A stretch of DNA of 64,000 bases from Pseudomonas brassicacearum subsp. neoaurantiaca (GCF_013608025.1 NZ_VDLV01000044.1:67345-131344), one strand, 5' to 3'. Numbered from the stretch's first letter, positions 18,429 through 28,367 are shown. Made by a program: numbers and translations. The notes: generated by a model not told the origin, from the letters alone.

Positions 18429-18577
18429 GAAGAAATGAGACAAGCAGGGGCATCCGGGCTGGTACCCGGACTATCAGCGTGATCCTAAGTGGCTTGTTTT
18501 AGTCGCTGCACTCGGACTTCTGCAAGTTTGCTCGGTGTTTTCGCCGGTGGTGTTCCCCTAATCGAGGGTGACCAAGC

Positions 18578-21409
18578 ATGCAAGAAAGCGTGATGCAGCG
18601 CATGTGGAACAGTGCCCACCTCTCCGGTGGTAACGCTGCCTATGTGGAAGAGCTCTACGAGCTCTACCTGCACGACCCTAACGCTGTGCCAGAAGAATGG
18701 CGCACCTACTTTCAGAAGTTGCCGGCTGACGGTAACTCTGCCACCGATGTTTCGCACTCGACGATTCGCGATCATTTCGTGCTGCTGGCAAAGAACCAGC
18801 GCCGCGCTCAACCGGTGTCTGCCGGCAGCGTGAGCTCCGAGCATGAGAAGAAGCAAGTTGAAGTGCTGCGACTGATCCAGGCCTACCGGATGCGTGGCCA
18901 CCAGGCAGCCCAGCTTGACCCGCTGGGGCTGTGGCAGCGTCCTGCACCTGCAGACCTGTCGATCACTCACTACGGCTTGACCAATGCCGATCTTGATACG
19001 ACCTTCCGTGCCGGCGACCTGTTCATCGGCAAAGAGGAAGCGAGCCTACGCGAAATTCACGAAGCGTTGCAGCAGACATATTGCCGCACCATCGGCGCTG
19101 AATTTACGCACATCACCGATTCCGAGCAGCGCCAGTGGTTCCAGCAGCGTCTGGAAAGCGTTCGTGGCCGTCCGACGTACTCCGCCGACATCAAGAGCCA
19201 CTTGCTCGAGCGCGTCACTGCCGGTGAAGGCCTGGAGAAATACCTGGGTACCAAATACCCGGGCACCAAGCGTTTCGGCCTGGAAGGCGGCGAAAGCCTG
19301 ATTCCGATGCTCGACGAGCTGATCCAGCGTTCCGGTTCCTACGGCACCAAGGAAGTCGTCATCGGCATGGCCCACCGTGGTCGCCTGAACGTACTGGTCA
19401 ACACCTTCGGCAAGAACCCGCGCGAGCTGTTCGACGAGTTCGAAGGCAAGAAGAAGGTCGAGCTGGGCTCCGGTGACGTCAAGTACCACCAGGGCTTTTC
19501 GTCCAACGTGATGACCACCGGTGGCGAAGTCCACCTGGCCATGGCGTTCAACCCGTCCCACCTGGAAATCGTTTCCCCGGTGGTCGAGGGTTCCGTCCGT
19601 GCCCGCCAGGATCGTCGCAACGATCCGACCGGCGAGAAGGTGCTGCCGATCTCCATCCACGGTGACGCGGCATTCGCCGGTCAAGGCGTGGTCATGGAAA
19701 CCTTCCAGATGTCGCAGACCCGCGGTTTCAAGACCGGCGGTACCGTGCACATCGTGATCAACAACCAGGTCGGCTTCACCATCAGCAACCCGCTGGACTC
19801 GCGTTCCACCGAGTACGCAACCGACGTCGCGAAAATGATCCAGGCGCCGATTCTCCATGTGAATGGCGATGATCCGGAAGCCGTGCTGTTCGTGACCCAG
19901 TTGGCCATCGACTACCGCATGCAGTACAAGCGCGACGTGGTGATCGACCTGGTCTGCTACCGTCGTCGCGGCCACAACGAGGCCGACGAGCCAAGTGGCA
20001 CCCAGCCGCTGATGTACCAGCAGATCGCCAAGCAGCGCACCACCCGTGAGCTGTACGCCGATCGCCTGACCCAGAGCGGTGTTCTGGATGCCGCGCGCGT
20101 CCAGGAAAAAGTCGACGAATATCGCAACGCCCTGGACAACGGCCTGCACGTTGTAAAAAGCCTGGTCAAAGAGCCGAACAAAGAGCTGTTCGTGGACTGG
20201 CGTCCGTATCTGGGCCACGCCTGGACCGCTCGTCACGACACGCGTTTCGATCTCAAGACATTGCAGGAACTGTCCGCCAAGCTGCTGGAAATCCCGGAAG
20301 GCTTCGTGGTCCAGCGCCAGGTTGCGAAGATCTACGAAGACCGTCAGAAGATGCAAGCCGGCGGCCTGCCGATCAACTGGGGTTACGCCGAAACCATGGC
20401 GTACGCGACCCTGGCGTTCGAAGGTCACCCGATTCGCATGACCGGTCAGGACATCGGTCGCGGTACGTTCTCGCACCGTCACGCTGTCTTGCACAACCAG
20501 AAAGACGCGGGTACCTACATCCCGCTGCAAAACCTGTACAAGGGCCAGCCACGTTTCGACCTGTACGATTCGCTGCTGTCCGAAGAAGCCGTCCTGGCGT
20601 TCGAATACGGCTATTCCACCACCGAGCCAAATGCCCTGGTGATCTGGGAAGCCCAGTTCGGCGACTTCGCCAACGGTGCCCAGGTGGTTGTCGACCAGTT
20701 CATCACCAGCGGCGAGCACAAGTGGGGCCGTCTCTGCGGTCTGACCATGCTGTTGCCACACGGTTATGAAGGGCAAGGGCCGGAGCACTCGTCGGCACGT
20801 CTGGAACGCTACCTCCAGCTGTGCGCCGAGCACAACGTCCAGGTTTGCGTACCGACGACTCCAGCGCAGATCTACCACCTGCTGCGTCGCCAGGTCATCC
20901 GTCCGCTGCGCAAGCCGCTGATCGTGCTGACACCGAAGTCCCTGCTGCGTCACAAACTGGCGATCTCCACGCTGGAAGACCTGGCCGAAGGCTCGTTCCA
21001 GACCGTCATTTCGGAAATCGACACCCTGGACGCGGCGAAGGTGACTCGCCTGGTCCTGTGCAGCGGCAAGGTCTACTACGACTTGCTGGAAAAACGTCGT
21101 GCCGAAGGCCGCGAAGACATCGCCATCGTGCGTATCGAGCAGCTTTATCCGTTCCCGGAAGAGGACCTGATGGAGGCCATCGCGCCTTACACCAACCTCA
21201 CCCACGTGGTGTGGTGTCAGGAAGAACCGATGAACCAAGGCGCGTGGTACAGCAGCCAGCATCACCTGCGTCGCAGCATCGGCAACCATAACAAGGCCCT
21301 GGGCCTGGAATATGCCGGCCGTGATGCTTCCGCCGCACCTGCGTGTGGTTATGCGTCGATGCACGCCGAGCAGCAGGAAAAACTGCTGCAAGATGCTTTC
21401 ACTGTTTAA
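18578..21409 (+). CDS. sucA: 2-oxoglutarate dehydrogenase E1 component
   Basis: 943 aa, ThDP-dependent decarboxylase of the 2-oxoglutarate dehydrogenase complex. The N-terminal segment (SGGNAAYVEELYELYLHDP) binds the E2 subunit. The ThDP site is HGDAAFAGQGVV...INNQVGFT, with MAHRGRLNVL and HLEIVSPVVEGS upstream and AYATLAFEGHPIRMTGQDIG in the pyrimidine domain. GAGGGTGA precedes the ATG. Usual length for the family. The spacer to sucB is 44 bp. Confidence 0.98.
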   Translation: MQESVMQRMWNSAHLSGGNAAYVEELYELYLHDPNAVPEEWRTYFQKLPADGNSATDVSHSTIRDHFVLLAKNQRRAQPVSAGSVSSEHEKKQVEVLRLIQAYRMRGHQAAQLDPLGLWQRPAPADLSITHYGLTNADLDTTFRAGDLFIGKEEASLREIHEALQQTYCRTIGAEFTHITDSEQRQWFQQRLESVRGRPTYSADIKSHLLERVTAGEGLEKYLGTKYPGTKRFGLEGGESLIPMLDELIQRSGSYGTKEVVIGMAHRGRLNVLVNTFGKNPRELFDEFEGKKKVELGSGDVKYHQGFSSNVMTTGGEVHLAMAFNPSHLEIVSPVVEGSVRARQDRRNDPTGEKVLPISIHGDAAFAGQGVVMETFQMSQTRGFKTGGTVHIVINNQVGFTISNPLDSRSTEYATDVAKMIQAPILHVNGDDPEAVLFVTQLAIDYRMQYKRDVVIDLVCYRRRGHNEADEPSGTQPLMYQQIAKQRTTRELYADRLTQSGVLDAARVQEKVDEYRNALDNGLHVVKSLVKEPNKELFVDWRPYLGHAWTARHDTRFDLKTLQELSAKLLEIPEGFVVQRQVAKIYEDRQKMQAGGLPINWGYAETMAYATLAFEGHPIRMTGQDIGRGTFSHRHAVLHNQKDAGTYIPLQNLYKGQPRFDLYDSLLSEEAVLAFEYGYSTTEPNALVIWEAQFGDFANGAQVVVDQFITSGEHKWGRLCGLTMLLPHGYEGQGPEHSSARLERYLQLCAEHNVQVCVPTTPAQIYHLLRRQVIRPLRKPLIVLTPKSLLRHKLAISTLEDLAEGSFQTVISEIDTLDAAKVTRLVLCSGKVYYDLLEKRRAEGREDIAIVRIEQLYPFPEEDLMEAIAPYTNLTHVVWCQEEPMNQGAWYSSQHHLRRSIGNHNKALGLEYAGRDASAAPACGYASMHAEQQEKLLQDAFTV

Positions 21410-21453
21410 CGCCTTCGCGCTGACTGAAACCGAATTTTAAGGACCCACAGATA

Positions 21454-22677
21454 ATGGCTATCGAAATCAAAGCCCCGTCATTCCCGGAATCGGTTGCCGA
21501 TGGCACCGTTGCCACCTGGCACAAGAAACCAGGCGAGGCCGTCAAGCGTGACGACCTGATCGTCGACATCGAGACCGACAAGGTCGTGCTGGAAGTATTG
21601 GCCGAAGCTGACGGTGTGCTGGGCGCAATCGTTGCCGAAGAAGGCGCCACCGTTCTGTCGAACCAGGTCCTGGGCTCGATCGAAGAGGGCGGCGCTGCTG
21701 CCGCTGCTCCAGCCGCCGCTGCTGCACCGGCTGCCGCTCAGGCCGCTGCGCCTGCTGCTTCGGGCGAAGACGATCCAGTCGCCGCTCCAGCTGCTCGCAA
21801 GCTGGCTGAAGAAAATGGCATCAACATCGCTTCCGTTGCCGGTACCGGCAAAGGCGGTCGTGTGACCAAGGAAGACGTGGTTGCAGCCGTTGCCGCCAAG
21901 AAAGCCGCTCCAGCCGCCGCACCGGCCAAGCCAGCCGCGCCTGCCGCTTCCGCGCCAGTGTTCGCTGCCGGTGACCGCGTCGAGAAACGCGTTCCGATGA
22001 CCCGCCTGCGTGCCAAGGTTGCCGAGCGTCTGGTCGAAGCCCAGTCGAACATGGCGATGCTGACCACGTTCAACGAAGTCGACATGACCGAAGTCATGGC
22101 CCTGCGTTCGAAGTACAAGGACCTGTTCGAGAAGTCCCACAATGGCGTACGCCTGGGCTTCATGTCGTTCTTCGTCAAGGCTGCCACCGAAGCGCTGAAG
22201 CGCTTCCCGGCCGTCAACGCGTCGATCGACGGTTCCGACATCGTCTACCACGGCTACGCCGACATCGGTGTCGCGGTCTCCAGCGATCGTGGCCTGGTGG
22301 TTCCGGTCCTGCGCAACGCCGAGCTGATGAGCCTGGCCGAAATCGAAGGCGGCATCGCCACCTTCGGCAAGAAGGCCCGTGACGGCAAGCTGTCCATCGA
22401 AGAGATGACCGGCGGTACGTTCACCATCACCAACGGTGGTACATTCGGTTCGATGATGTCGACCCCGATCGTCAACCCGCCACAAGCGGCTATCCTGGGC
22501 ATGCACAACATCCTGCAGCGTCCGATGGCGATCAACGGTCAGGTCGTGATTCGTCCGATGATGTACCTGGCACTGTCCTACGATCACCGCCTGATCGACG
22601 GCAAAGAAGCCGTGACGTTCCTGGTCACCATCAAGAACCTGCTGGAAGATCCGGCTCGTCTGCTGCTGGATATCTGA
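21454..22677 (+). CDS. sucB: Dihydrolipoyllysine succinyltransferase (E2 of OGDH)
   Basis: 407 aa. The lipoyl domain occupies about residues 1-76 with the modified lysine K43 in IETDKVVLEV; an Ala/Pro-rich flexible linker follows (about 77-105); the E1/E3-binding domain is around 110-146 (AARKLAEENGINIASVAGTG); another Ala/Pro linker leads to the catalytic core, which ends in SYDHRLIDGKEAV with the active His. Forms the core of the complex with SucA and LpdG. AAGGA lies upstream of the ATG. Confidence 0.98.
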   Translation: MAIEIKAPSFPESVADGTVATWHKKPGEAVKRDDLIVDIETDKVVLEVLAEADGVLGAIVAEEGATVLSNQVLGSIEEGGAAAAAPAAAAAPAAAQAAAPAASGEDDPVAAPAARKLAEENGINIASVAGTGKGGRVTKEDVVAAVAAKKAAPAAAPAKPAAPAASAPVFAAGDRVEKRVPMTRLRAKVAERLVEAQSNMAMLTTFNEVDMTEVMALRSKYKDLFEKSHNGVRLGFMSFFVKAATEALKRFPAVNASIDGSDIVYHGYADIGVAVSSDRGLVVPVLRNAELMSLAEIEGGIATFGKKARDGKLSIEEMTGGTFTITNGGTFGSMMSTPIVNPPQAAILGMHNILQRPMAINGQVVIRPMMYLALSYDHRLIDGKEAVTFLVTIKNLLEDPARLLLDI

Positions 22678-22688
22678 TTTCGCCGCGA

Positions 22689-22712
22689 GGGCCGGTCTTT
22701 TCGACCGGCCCC
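22689..22712 (+). other. Hairpin in the sucB-lpdG spacer
   Basis: GGCCGGTC / GACCGGCC stem 12 bp after the sucB stop, without a T run. It may stabilise the upstream mRNA or mark an RNA-processing point rather than terminate. Confidence 0.6.
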
Positions 22713-22788
22713 TTGCTGAAACAACCGGTTTCGTCCCACGGCGGTCCCCACAAGTGACCGTCCGGTTTGATTCGAGAAGGAATGACTC

Positions 22789-24225
22789 ATGACTCAGAAA
22801 TTCGACGTGGTAGTGATTGGTGCGGGCCCTGGCGGCTACGTAGCGGCCATCAAGGCTGCGCAACTGGGCCTTTCCACTGCCTGCATCGAGAAATACACCG
22901 ACAAGGAAGGCAAACAGGCCTTGGGCGGTACTTGCCTGAACGTCGGTTGCATTCCATCCAAGGCGCTGCTGGACAGCTCCTGGAAGTACAAGGAAGCCAA
23001 GGAAAGCTTCAACGTTCACGGTATCTCTACCGGTGAAGTGAAGATGGACGTCGCCGCGATGGTTGGCCGCAAGGCTGGCATCGTCAAGAACCTGACCAGC
23101 GGTGTTGCCACCCTGTTCAAGGCCAACGGCGTCACCTCCATCGAAGGCCACGGCAAGCTGCTGCTGGGCAAGAAAGTCGAAGTGACCAAGCCTGACGGCT
23201 CGGTCGAAGTGATCGAAGCCGAAAACGTCATCCTGGCGCCAGGCTCGCGTCCGATCGACATCCCGCCTGCTCCAGTCGACCAGAACGTCATCGTCGACTC
23301 CACTGGCGCCCTGGAATTCCAGTCCGTGCCAAAACGCCTGGGCGTGATCGGTGCTGGCGTGATCGGTCTCGAGCTGGGTTCGGTATGGTCGCGCCTGGGT
23401 TCGCAAGTGACCGTGCTCGAAGCCCTCGACACATTCCTGATGGCCGCTGACACCGCGGTGTCCAAGGAAGCGCTGAAGACCCTGACCAAGCAAGGCCTGG
23501 ACATCAAGCTGGGTGCCCGTGTGACCGGCTCCAAGGTCAACGGTGAAGAAGTCGTGGTGAACTACACCGACGCCAACGGCGAACAGACCATCACCTTCGA
23601 CAAGTTGATCGTTGCGGTCGGCCGTCGTCCAGTGACCACCGACCTGCTGTCCGCCGATTGCGGCGTGGAAATCGACGAGCGCGGTTTCATCGCGGTCGAT
23701 GACCATTGCGCAACCGCCGTACCGGGCGTCTTCGCCATCGGTGACGTGGTTCGCGGCATGATGCTGGCCCACAAGGCTTCCGAAGAAGGCATCATGGTTG
23801 TCGAGCGCATCAAGGGCCACAAGGCCCAGATGAACTATGACCTGATCCCATCGGTTATCTATACCCACCCGGAAATCGCTTGGGTTGGTAAAACCGAGCA
23901 GGCCTTGAAAGCCGAAGGCGTTGAAGTTAACGTCGGCACCTTCCCGTTCGCCGCCTCCGGCCGTGCCATGGCAGCCAACGATACCGGTGGTTTCGTCAAA
24001 GTCATCGCCGATGCCAAGACGGATCGCGTATTGGGCGTTCACGTCATTGGCCCAAGCGCTGCCGAGCTGGTACAGCAAGGCGCGATCGGTATGGAATTCG
24101 GCACCAGCGCTGAAGACCTGGGCATGATGGTCTTCTCCCATCCGACCCTGTCCGAAGCCTTGCACGAAGCGGCCCTGGCCGTGAATGGCGGCGCCATCCA
24201 CGTGGCCAACCGCAAGAAGCGTTAA
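22789..24225 (+). CDS. lpdG: Dihydrolipoamide dehydrogenase (E3)
   Basis: 478 aa FAD flavoprotein that reoxidises dihydrolipoyl groups. FAD motif VVVIGAGPGGYVAAIKAAQL, redox disulfide C49/C54 in GGTCLNVGCIPSKALL, NAD-binding GVIGAGVIGLELGSVW, second FAD motif VFAIGDVVRGMMLAHKA, and the C-terminal HPTLSEALHEAAL with the catalytic His-Glu pair. Within the suc operon it corresponds to the LpdG form serving the 2-oxoglutarate and glycine cleavage complexes in Pseudomonas. AGAAGGAA precedes the ATG. Confidence 0.97.
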   Translation: MTQKFDVVVIGAGPGGYVAAIKAAQLGLSTACIEKYTDKEGKQALGGTCLNVGCIPSKALLDSSWKYKEAKESFNVHGISTGEVKMDVAAMVGRKAGIVKNLTSGVATLFKANGVTSIEGHGKLLLGKKVEVTKPDGSVEVIEAENVILAPGSRPIDIPPAPVDQNVIVDSTGALEFQSVPKRLGVIGAGVIGLELGSVWSRLGSQVTVLEALDTFLMAADTAVSKEALKTLTKQGLDIKLGARVTGSKVNGEEVVVNYTDANGEQTITFDKLIVAVGRRPVTTDLLSADCGVEIDERGFIAVDDHCATAVPGVFAIGDVVRGMMLAHKASEEGIMVVERIKGHKAQMNYDLIPSVIYTHPEIAWVGKTEQALKAEGVEVNVGTFPFAASGRAMAANDTGGFVKVIADAKTDRVLGVHVIGPSAAELVQQGAIGMEFGTSAEDLGMMVFSHPTLSEALHEAALAVNGGAIHVANRKKR

Positions 24226-24307
24226 CAGATAATAAGAAACCACGGCGGTATGGCCCGTCGCGAGCCTTGCGAGCAAGACTCACCGCGGAATATCCGCTGG
24301 ACGCAGC

Positions 24308-24346
24308 CTTGCGTAGTGGCACCGGTTCACCGGAACGCTACGCAAG
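24308..24346 (+). other. Strong two-part hairpin in the lpdG-sucC spacer
   Basis: Outer arms CTTGCGTAG / CTACGCAAG and inner arms CCGGT / ACCGG around TC. It has no T run. The 196-bp spacer also holds GTGGTGC.GCACCAC at about 24359-24373. Probably a processing or stability element, or an attenuator for sucCD. Confidence 0.6.
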
Positions 24347-24421
24347 CAGCAGTCACAGGTGGTGCGGCACCACAACGGTGCAGCACCGAATGCGCAGTAC
24401 CTAACGAAGACGGTAATAAGC

Positions 24422-25588
24422 ATGAATCTTCACGAGTATCAGGGTAAGCAGCTGTTCGCTGAGTACGGCCTGCCAGTATCCACCGGCTACGCTGTAGACA
24501 CCCCGGAAGCGGCAGCAGAAGCTTGCGACAAAATCGGCGGCAGCGAATGGGTTGTCAAAGCCCAGGTTCACGCCGGTGGTCGCGGTAAAGCGGGCGGCGT
24601 CAAGCTGGTTCGCAGCAAAGAAGACGCCAAAGCCTTCGCACAGCAGTGGCTGGGCAAGCGTCTGGTGACTTACCAGACCGACGCCAACGGTCAGCCAGTC
24701 ACCAAGATCCTGGTTGAATCGTGCACTGATATCGCTAAAGAGCTGTACCTGGGCGCTGTCGTTGACCGTTCGAGCCGCCGCATCGTGTTCATGGCTTCCA
24801 CCGAAGGTGGCGTGGACATCGAGAAAATCGCTCACGACACCCCTGAGAAAATCCTCAAGGCCACCATCGATCCACTGGTTGGCGCACAGCCATTCCAGGG
24901 CCGCGAGCTGGCATTCCAGCTGGGCCTGGAAGGCAAGCAGGTCACTCAGTTCGCCAAGATCTTCGTAGGTCTGGCCAAGCTGTTCCAGGACCATGACCTG
25001 GCACTGCTGGAAGTGAACCCGCTGGTAATCAAGGCCGACGGCGACCTGCACTGCCTCGATGCCAAGATCAACATCGACGCCAACGCCATGTACCGTCAGC
25101 CTAAGCTGAAGACTTTCCACGATCCGTCGCAAGACGATCCGCGCGAAGCGCACGCTGCCAAGTTCGAACTGAACTACGTAGCCCTGGAAGGCAACATCGG
25201 TTGCATGGTCAACGGCGCTGGCCTGGCCATGGGTACCATGGACATCGTCAACCTGCACGGCGGCAAGCCAGCCAACTTCCTCGACGTGGGCGGCGGTGCT
25301 ACCAAGGAACGCGTTACCGAAGCGTTCAAGATCATCCTGTCCGACACCAACGTCGCTGCAGTACTGGTCAACATCTTCGGCGGCATCGTTCGCTGCGACA
25401 TGATTGCCGAAGGCATCATCGGCGCCGTGAAAGAAGTCGGCGTGAAAATCCCGGTTGTTGTTCGCCTCGAAGGCAACAACGCTGAGCTGGGCGCTAAAGT
25501 ACTGGCAGAAAGCGGTTTGAACATCATCGCTGCTACCAGCCTGACCGACGCTGCTCAACAAGTCGTTAAAGCTGCGGAGGGCAAATAA
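24422..25588 (+). CDS. sucC: Succinyl-CoA synthetase beta subunit
   Basis: 388 aa, the family length. ATP-grasp N-terminal domain (MNLHEYQGKQLFAEYGLPVS, KAQVHAGGRGKAGGVK) and a C-terminal CoA-ligase domain (NIFGGIVRCDMIAEGII, VVRLEGNNAELG). With SucD it makes ATP or GTP from succinyl-CoA. The ATG at 24422 begins the conserved N-terminus; the Shine-Dalgarno is poor (GAAGACGG). It overlaps sucD by one base (TAATG). Confidence 0.98.
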   Translation: MNLHEYQGKQLFAEYGLPVSTGYAVDTPEAAAEACDKIGGSEWVVKAQVHAGGRGKAGGVKLVRSKEDAKAFAQQWLGKRLVTYQTDANGQPVTKILVESCTDIAKELYLGAVVDRSSRRIVFMASTEGGVDIEKIAHDTPEKILKATIDPLVGAQPFQGRELAFQLGLEGKQVTQFAKIFVGLAKLFQDHDLALLEVNPLVIKADGDLHCLDAKINIDANAMYRQPKLKTFHDPSQDDPREAHAAKFELNYVALEGNIGCMVNGAGLAMGTMDIVNLHGGKPANFLDVGGGATKERVTEAFKIILSDTNVAAVLVNIFGGIVRCDMIAEGIIGAVKEVGVKIPVVVRLEGNNAELGAKVLAESGLNIIAATSLTDAAQQVVKAAEGK

Positions 25589-26472
25589 TGAGCGTCCTGA
25601 TCAACAAAGACACCAAGGTTATCTGCCAGGGTATTACCGGTTCGCAAGGTAGTTTCCACACCCAGCAAGCCATCGAATACGGCACCAAGATGGTTGGCGG
25701 CGTAACGCCAGGCAAAGGTGGCACCGAGCACCTGGGCCTGCCGGTGTTCAACACCGTGAAAGACGCTGTAGCTGCCACTGGCGCCACCGCCAGCGTGATC
25801 TACGTTCCAGCTCCTTTCTGCAAGGATTCCATCCTTGAAGCAGCGTTCGGCGGCATCAAGCTGATCGTTTGCATCACCGAAGGCATCCCGACCATCGACA
25901 TGCTGGAAGCCAAGGTCAAGTGCGACGAGCTGGGTATCACCCTGATCGGCCCTAACTGCCCAGGCGTGATCACTCCAGGCGAATGCAAGATCGGCATCAT
26001 GCCAGGTCACATTCACTTGCCAGGCAAGGTCGGTATCGTTTCCCGTTCCGGCACCCTGACCTACGAAGCTGTGAAGCAGACCACTGACGCCGGTTTCGGT
26101 CAGTCTACTTGCGTCGGCATCGGCGGTGACCCGATCCCAGGCTCCAACTTCATCGACATCCTGAAGCTGTTCCAGGAAGACCCGAAGACCGAAGCGATCG
26201 TCATGATCGGTGAGATCGGCGGTTCCGCTGAAGAAGAAGCCGCTGCCTACATCAAGGCAAACGTGACCAAGCCGGTTGTTTCCTACATCGCTGGTGTGAC
26301 TGCTCCTCCGGGCAAGCGCATGGGCCATGCTGGCGCAATCATCTCCGGCGGCAAAGGCACTGCAGACGAGAAATTCGCTGCACTGCAAGACGCAGGCGTG
26401 AAAACCGTGCGTTCGCTGGCAGACATCGGCAAGGCCCTGGCCGAGCTGACTGGCTGGGAAATGAAGAAGTAA
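25588..26472 (+). CDS. sucD: Succinyl-CoA synthetase alpha subunit
   Basis: 294 aa. CoA-binding Rossmann domain (CQGITGSQGSFHTQQAIEYG) and the phosphohistidine loop GKRMGHAGAIISGGKGTA; GPNCPGVITPGECKIGIMPG is the family signature. GGAGG sits upstream of the ATG inside sucC. Last gene of the sdh-suc operon; a strong terminator follows. Confidence 0.98.
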   Translation: MSVLINKDTKVICQGITGSQGSFHTQQAIEYGTKMVGGVTPGKGGTEHLGLPVFNTVKDAVAATGATASVIYVPAPFCKDSILEAAFGGIKLIVCITEGIPTIDMLEAKVKCDELGITLIGPNCPGVITPGECKIGIMPGHIHLPGKVGIVSRSGTLTYEAVKQTTDAGFGQSTCVGIGGDPIPGSNFIDILKLFQEDPKTEAIVMIGEIGGSAEEEAAAYIKANVTKPVVSYIAGVTAPPGKRMGHAGAIISGGKGTADEKFAALQDAGVKTVRSLADIGKALAELTGWEMKK

Positions 26473-26500
26473 GCTTCGGCTGACTTTTTTGTTCCAGCAA

Positions 26501-26533
26501 CAAAGGCCACCTTCGGGTGGCCTTTGTCGTTTC
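26501..26533 (+). terminator. Terminator of the sdh-suc operon
   Basis: Eleven-base stem CAAAGGCCACC / GGTGGCCTTTG closing a UUCG tetraloop, followed by TCGTTTCTG. Confidence 0.9.
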
Positions 26534-26596
26534 TGGAATGGGATTGTGCAACCGTTCCACGGGAGCGGCGACCGGGGGAAAGCGCAGGGACTGCTC

Positions 26597-26730
26597 TTGT
26601 GGCGAGGGAGCTTGCTCCCGCCGGGCTGCGCAGCAGCCCCAATTCAGGCGCCGGTATTTATTCAGACAAAATGCGTTGTCCGGTTCATGTCTGCTGCGCA
26701 GCCGAGCGGGAGCAAGCTCCCTCGCCACGG
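26597..26730. repeat. REP pair (class 2)
   Basis: Inverted pair with cores GTGGCGAGGGAGCTTGCTCC and GGGAGCAAGCTCCCTCGCCA, each with a secondary arm (GGGCTGCGCAGCAGCCCC). It lies in the 516-bp space between sucD and the carrier gene; the remaining 260 bp show no gene. Confidence 0.88.
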
Positions 26731-26988
26731 GGGATGTACTGCTTGGAGAAGGCACGGCTCGGAAAAATAGATACGCAAACGCGACACAGATACGTCGTGT
26801 ATCGGATAGTTCGCCCTGTAACAGTGCGTTTTGCGCGCAAATTCGTTAGTCTGGCGGCCAATTTTGCGACCGCTGCCCACAAGGAAGCGACGCGCTAAAC
26901 GGGTCGGTCCCATACGGATCGACAGCATTTCCCTCACCCATAAGGGAAATCCCTCTCTAAATTCCGATTCAGTAGTGTGGTTTCCTTA

Positions 26989-28302
26989 ATGAAAGTGTTG
27001 AAAGGTCAGGACATCCTGGCGCTTGGTTTCATGACATTTGCCCTGTTCGTCGGGGCCGGCAACATCATCTTCCCGCCTATCGTCGGTTTGCAGTCCGGAC
27101 CTCATGTCTGGATGGCGGCGCTGGGCTTCTTGATCACAGCTGTAGGGTTGCCGGTGATCACGGTCGTCGCGCTGGCCAAGGTCGGTGGTGCGATGGACGC
27201 CTTGAGCAGCCCGATCGGCAAGATTGCCGGTGGCTTGCTGGCCGCGGTGTGCTACCTGGCGGTCGGTCCGCTGTTCGCTACGCCTCGAACCGCCACCGTA
27301 TCGTTCGAAGTCGGCTTGGCGCCGTTGACCGGTGAGAGCCCGTTGGCGCTGTTCCTCTACAGCGCGATGTACTTCCTGCTGGTGTTCTTCATCTCGCTCT
27401 ACCCGGGCCGCTTGCTGGATACCGTCGGACGTTTCCTCGCGCCGCTGAAGATCATCGCCCTGGCCGTACTCGGTATCGCCGCGTTTGCCTTGCCAGCCGG
27501 CGATATCGGCGTGGCGACTCCCGAATATGTGGCGGCACCGTTCTCCCAGGGCTTCATCAATGGCTACCTGACCATGGACACCCTGGGCGCCCTGGTCTTC
27601 GGCATCGTCATCGTCAACGCGATCCGTTCCCGAGGCGTCGAGTCGCCGGCCTTGATCACCCGTTATGCGATCATCGCCGGGCTGATCGCCGGCGTGGGCC
27701 TGGCGCTGGTCTACGTCAGCCTGTTCCGCCTGGGCTCGGGCAGTCATGAAGTAGCGGTGGGCGCGACCAACGGCGCCGCCGTTCTGCATGCCTACGTGCA
27801 GCACACGTTCGGCAGCCTGGGCAGCGGTTTCCTTGCGGTGCTGATCTCCCTCGCATGCCTGGTAACGGCGGTCGGCCTGACCTGCGCCTGCGCGGAATAC
27901 TTCAGCCGCGTCCTGCCGCTGTCCTACAAGACCCTGGTTGTCATCCTGGCGGTATTCTCGCTGCTGGTGTCCAACCTGGGCCTGACCAAGCTGATCGCGT
28001 TCTCGATTCCGGTCCTCACCGCGATCTACCCGCCGTGCATCGCCCTGGTGGCCCTGAGCTTCTGCAAGGGTTTCTGGCAAGAGCAAGGGCGCATCGTCGG
28101 CCCGGTGATGCTGGTGTCGTTCCTGTTTGGCCTGATCGATGCGCTCAAGGGCGCCGGTCTGGCGGACTGGATGCCAACGCAACTCGCTCACCTGCCGCTC
28201 AGCGAGCAAGGCCTGGCGTGGCTGGTGCCTTCGGTCATGACCCTTGCGGTCGCGGTGGTCTGTGATCGGTTGCTGGGCAAGCGGAGCGAGGCCTTGGCAT
28301 AA
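26989..28302 (+). CDS. braB: Branched-chain amino acid:cation symporter (BraB/BrnQ)
   Basis: 437 aa, the length of P. aeruginosa BraB. The start MKVLKGQDILALGFMTFALF leads into helix 1; FVGAGNIIFPPIVG is the LIVCS family signature; GPLFATPRTATVSFEVG follows. About 12 membrane helices. It imports Leu, Ile and Val with sodium. The ATG at 26989 aligns with BraB; a GTG 12 bases upstream is possible and no good Shine-Dalgarno is visible for either. A terminator follows, so it is monocistronic. BraZ is the alternative name. Confidence 0.93.
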   Translation: MKVLKGQDILALGFMTFALFVGAGNIIFPPIVGLQSGPHVWMAALGFLITAVGLPVITVVALAKVGGAMDALSSPIGKIAGGLLAAVCYLAVGPLFATPRTATVSFEVGLAPLTGESPLALFLYSAMYFLLVFFISLYPGRLLDTVGRFLAPLKIIALAVLGIAAFALPAGDIGVATPEYVAAPFSQGFINGYLTMDTLGALVFGIVIVNAIRSRGVESPALITRYAIIAGLIAGVGLALVYVSLFRLGSGSHEVAVGATNGAAVLHAYVQHTFGSLGSGFLAVLISLACLVTAVGLTCACAEYFSRVLPLSYKTLVVILAVFSLLVSNLGLTKLIAFSIPVLTAIYPPCIALVALSFCKGFWQEQGRIVGPVMLVSFLFGLIDALKGAGLADWMPTQLAHLPLSEQGLAWLVPSVMTLAVAVVCDRLLGKRSEALA

Positions 28303-28331
28303 GCCGTTCGCCGTCAGTTTGCCAATAAAAC

Positions 28332-28367
28332 AAATGCCCCGTATCGATCGATACGGGGCATTTTTTT
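28332..28367 (+). terminator. Rho-independent terminator after braB
   Basis: AAATGCCCCGTAT / ATACGGGGCATTT around CGATCG, then a run of T. Confidence 0.93.
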
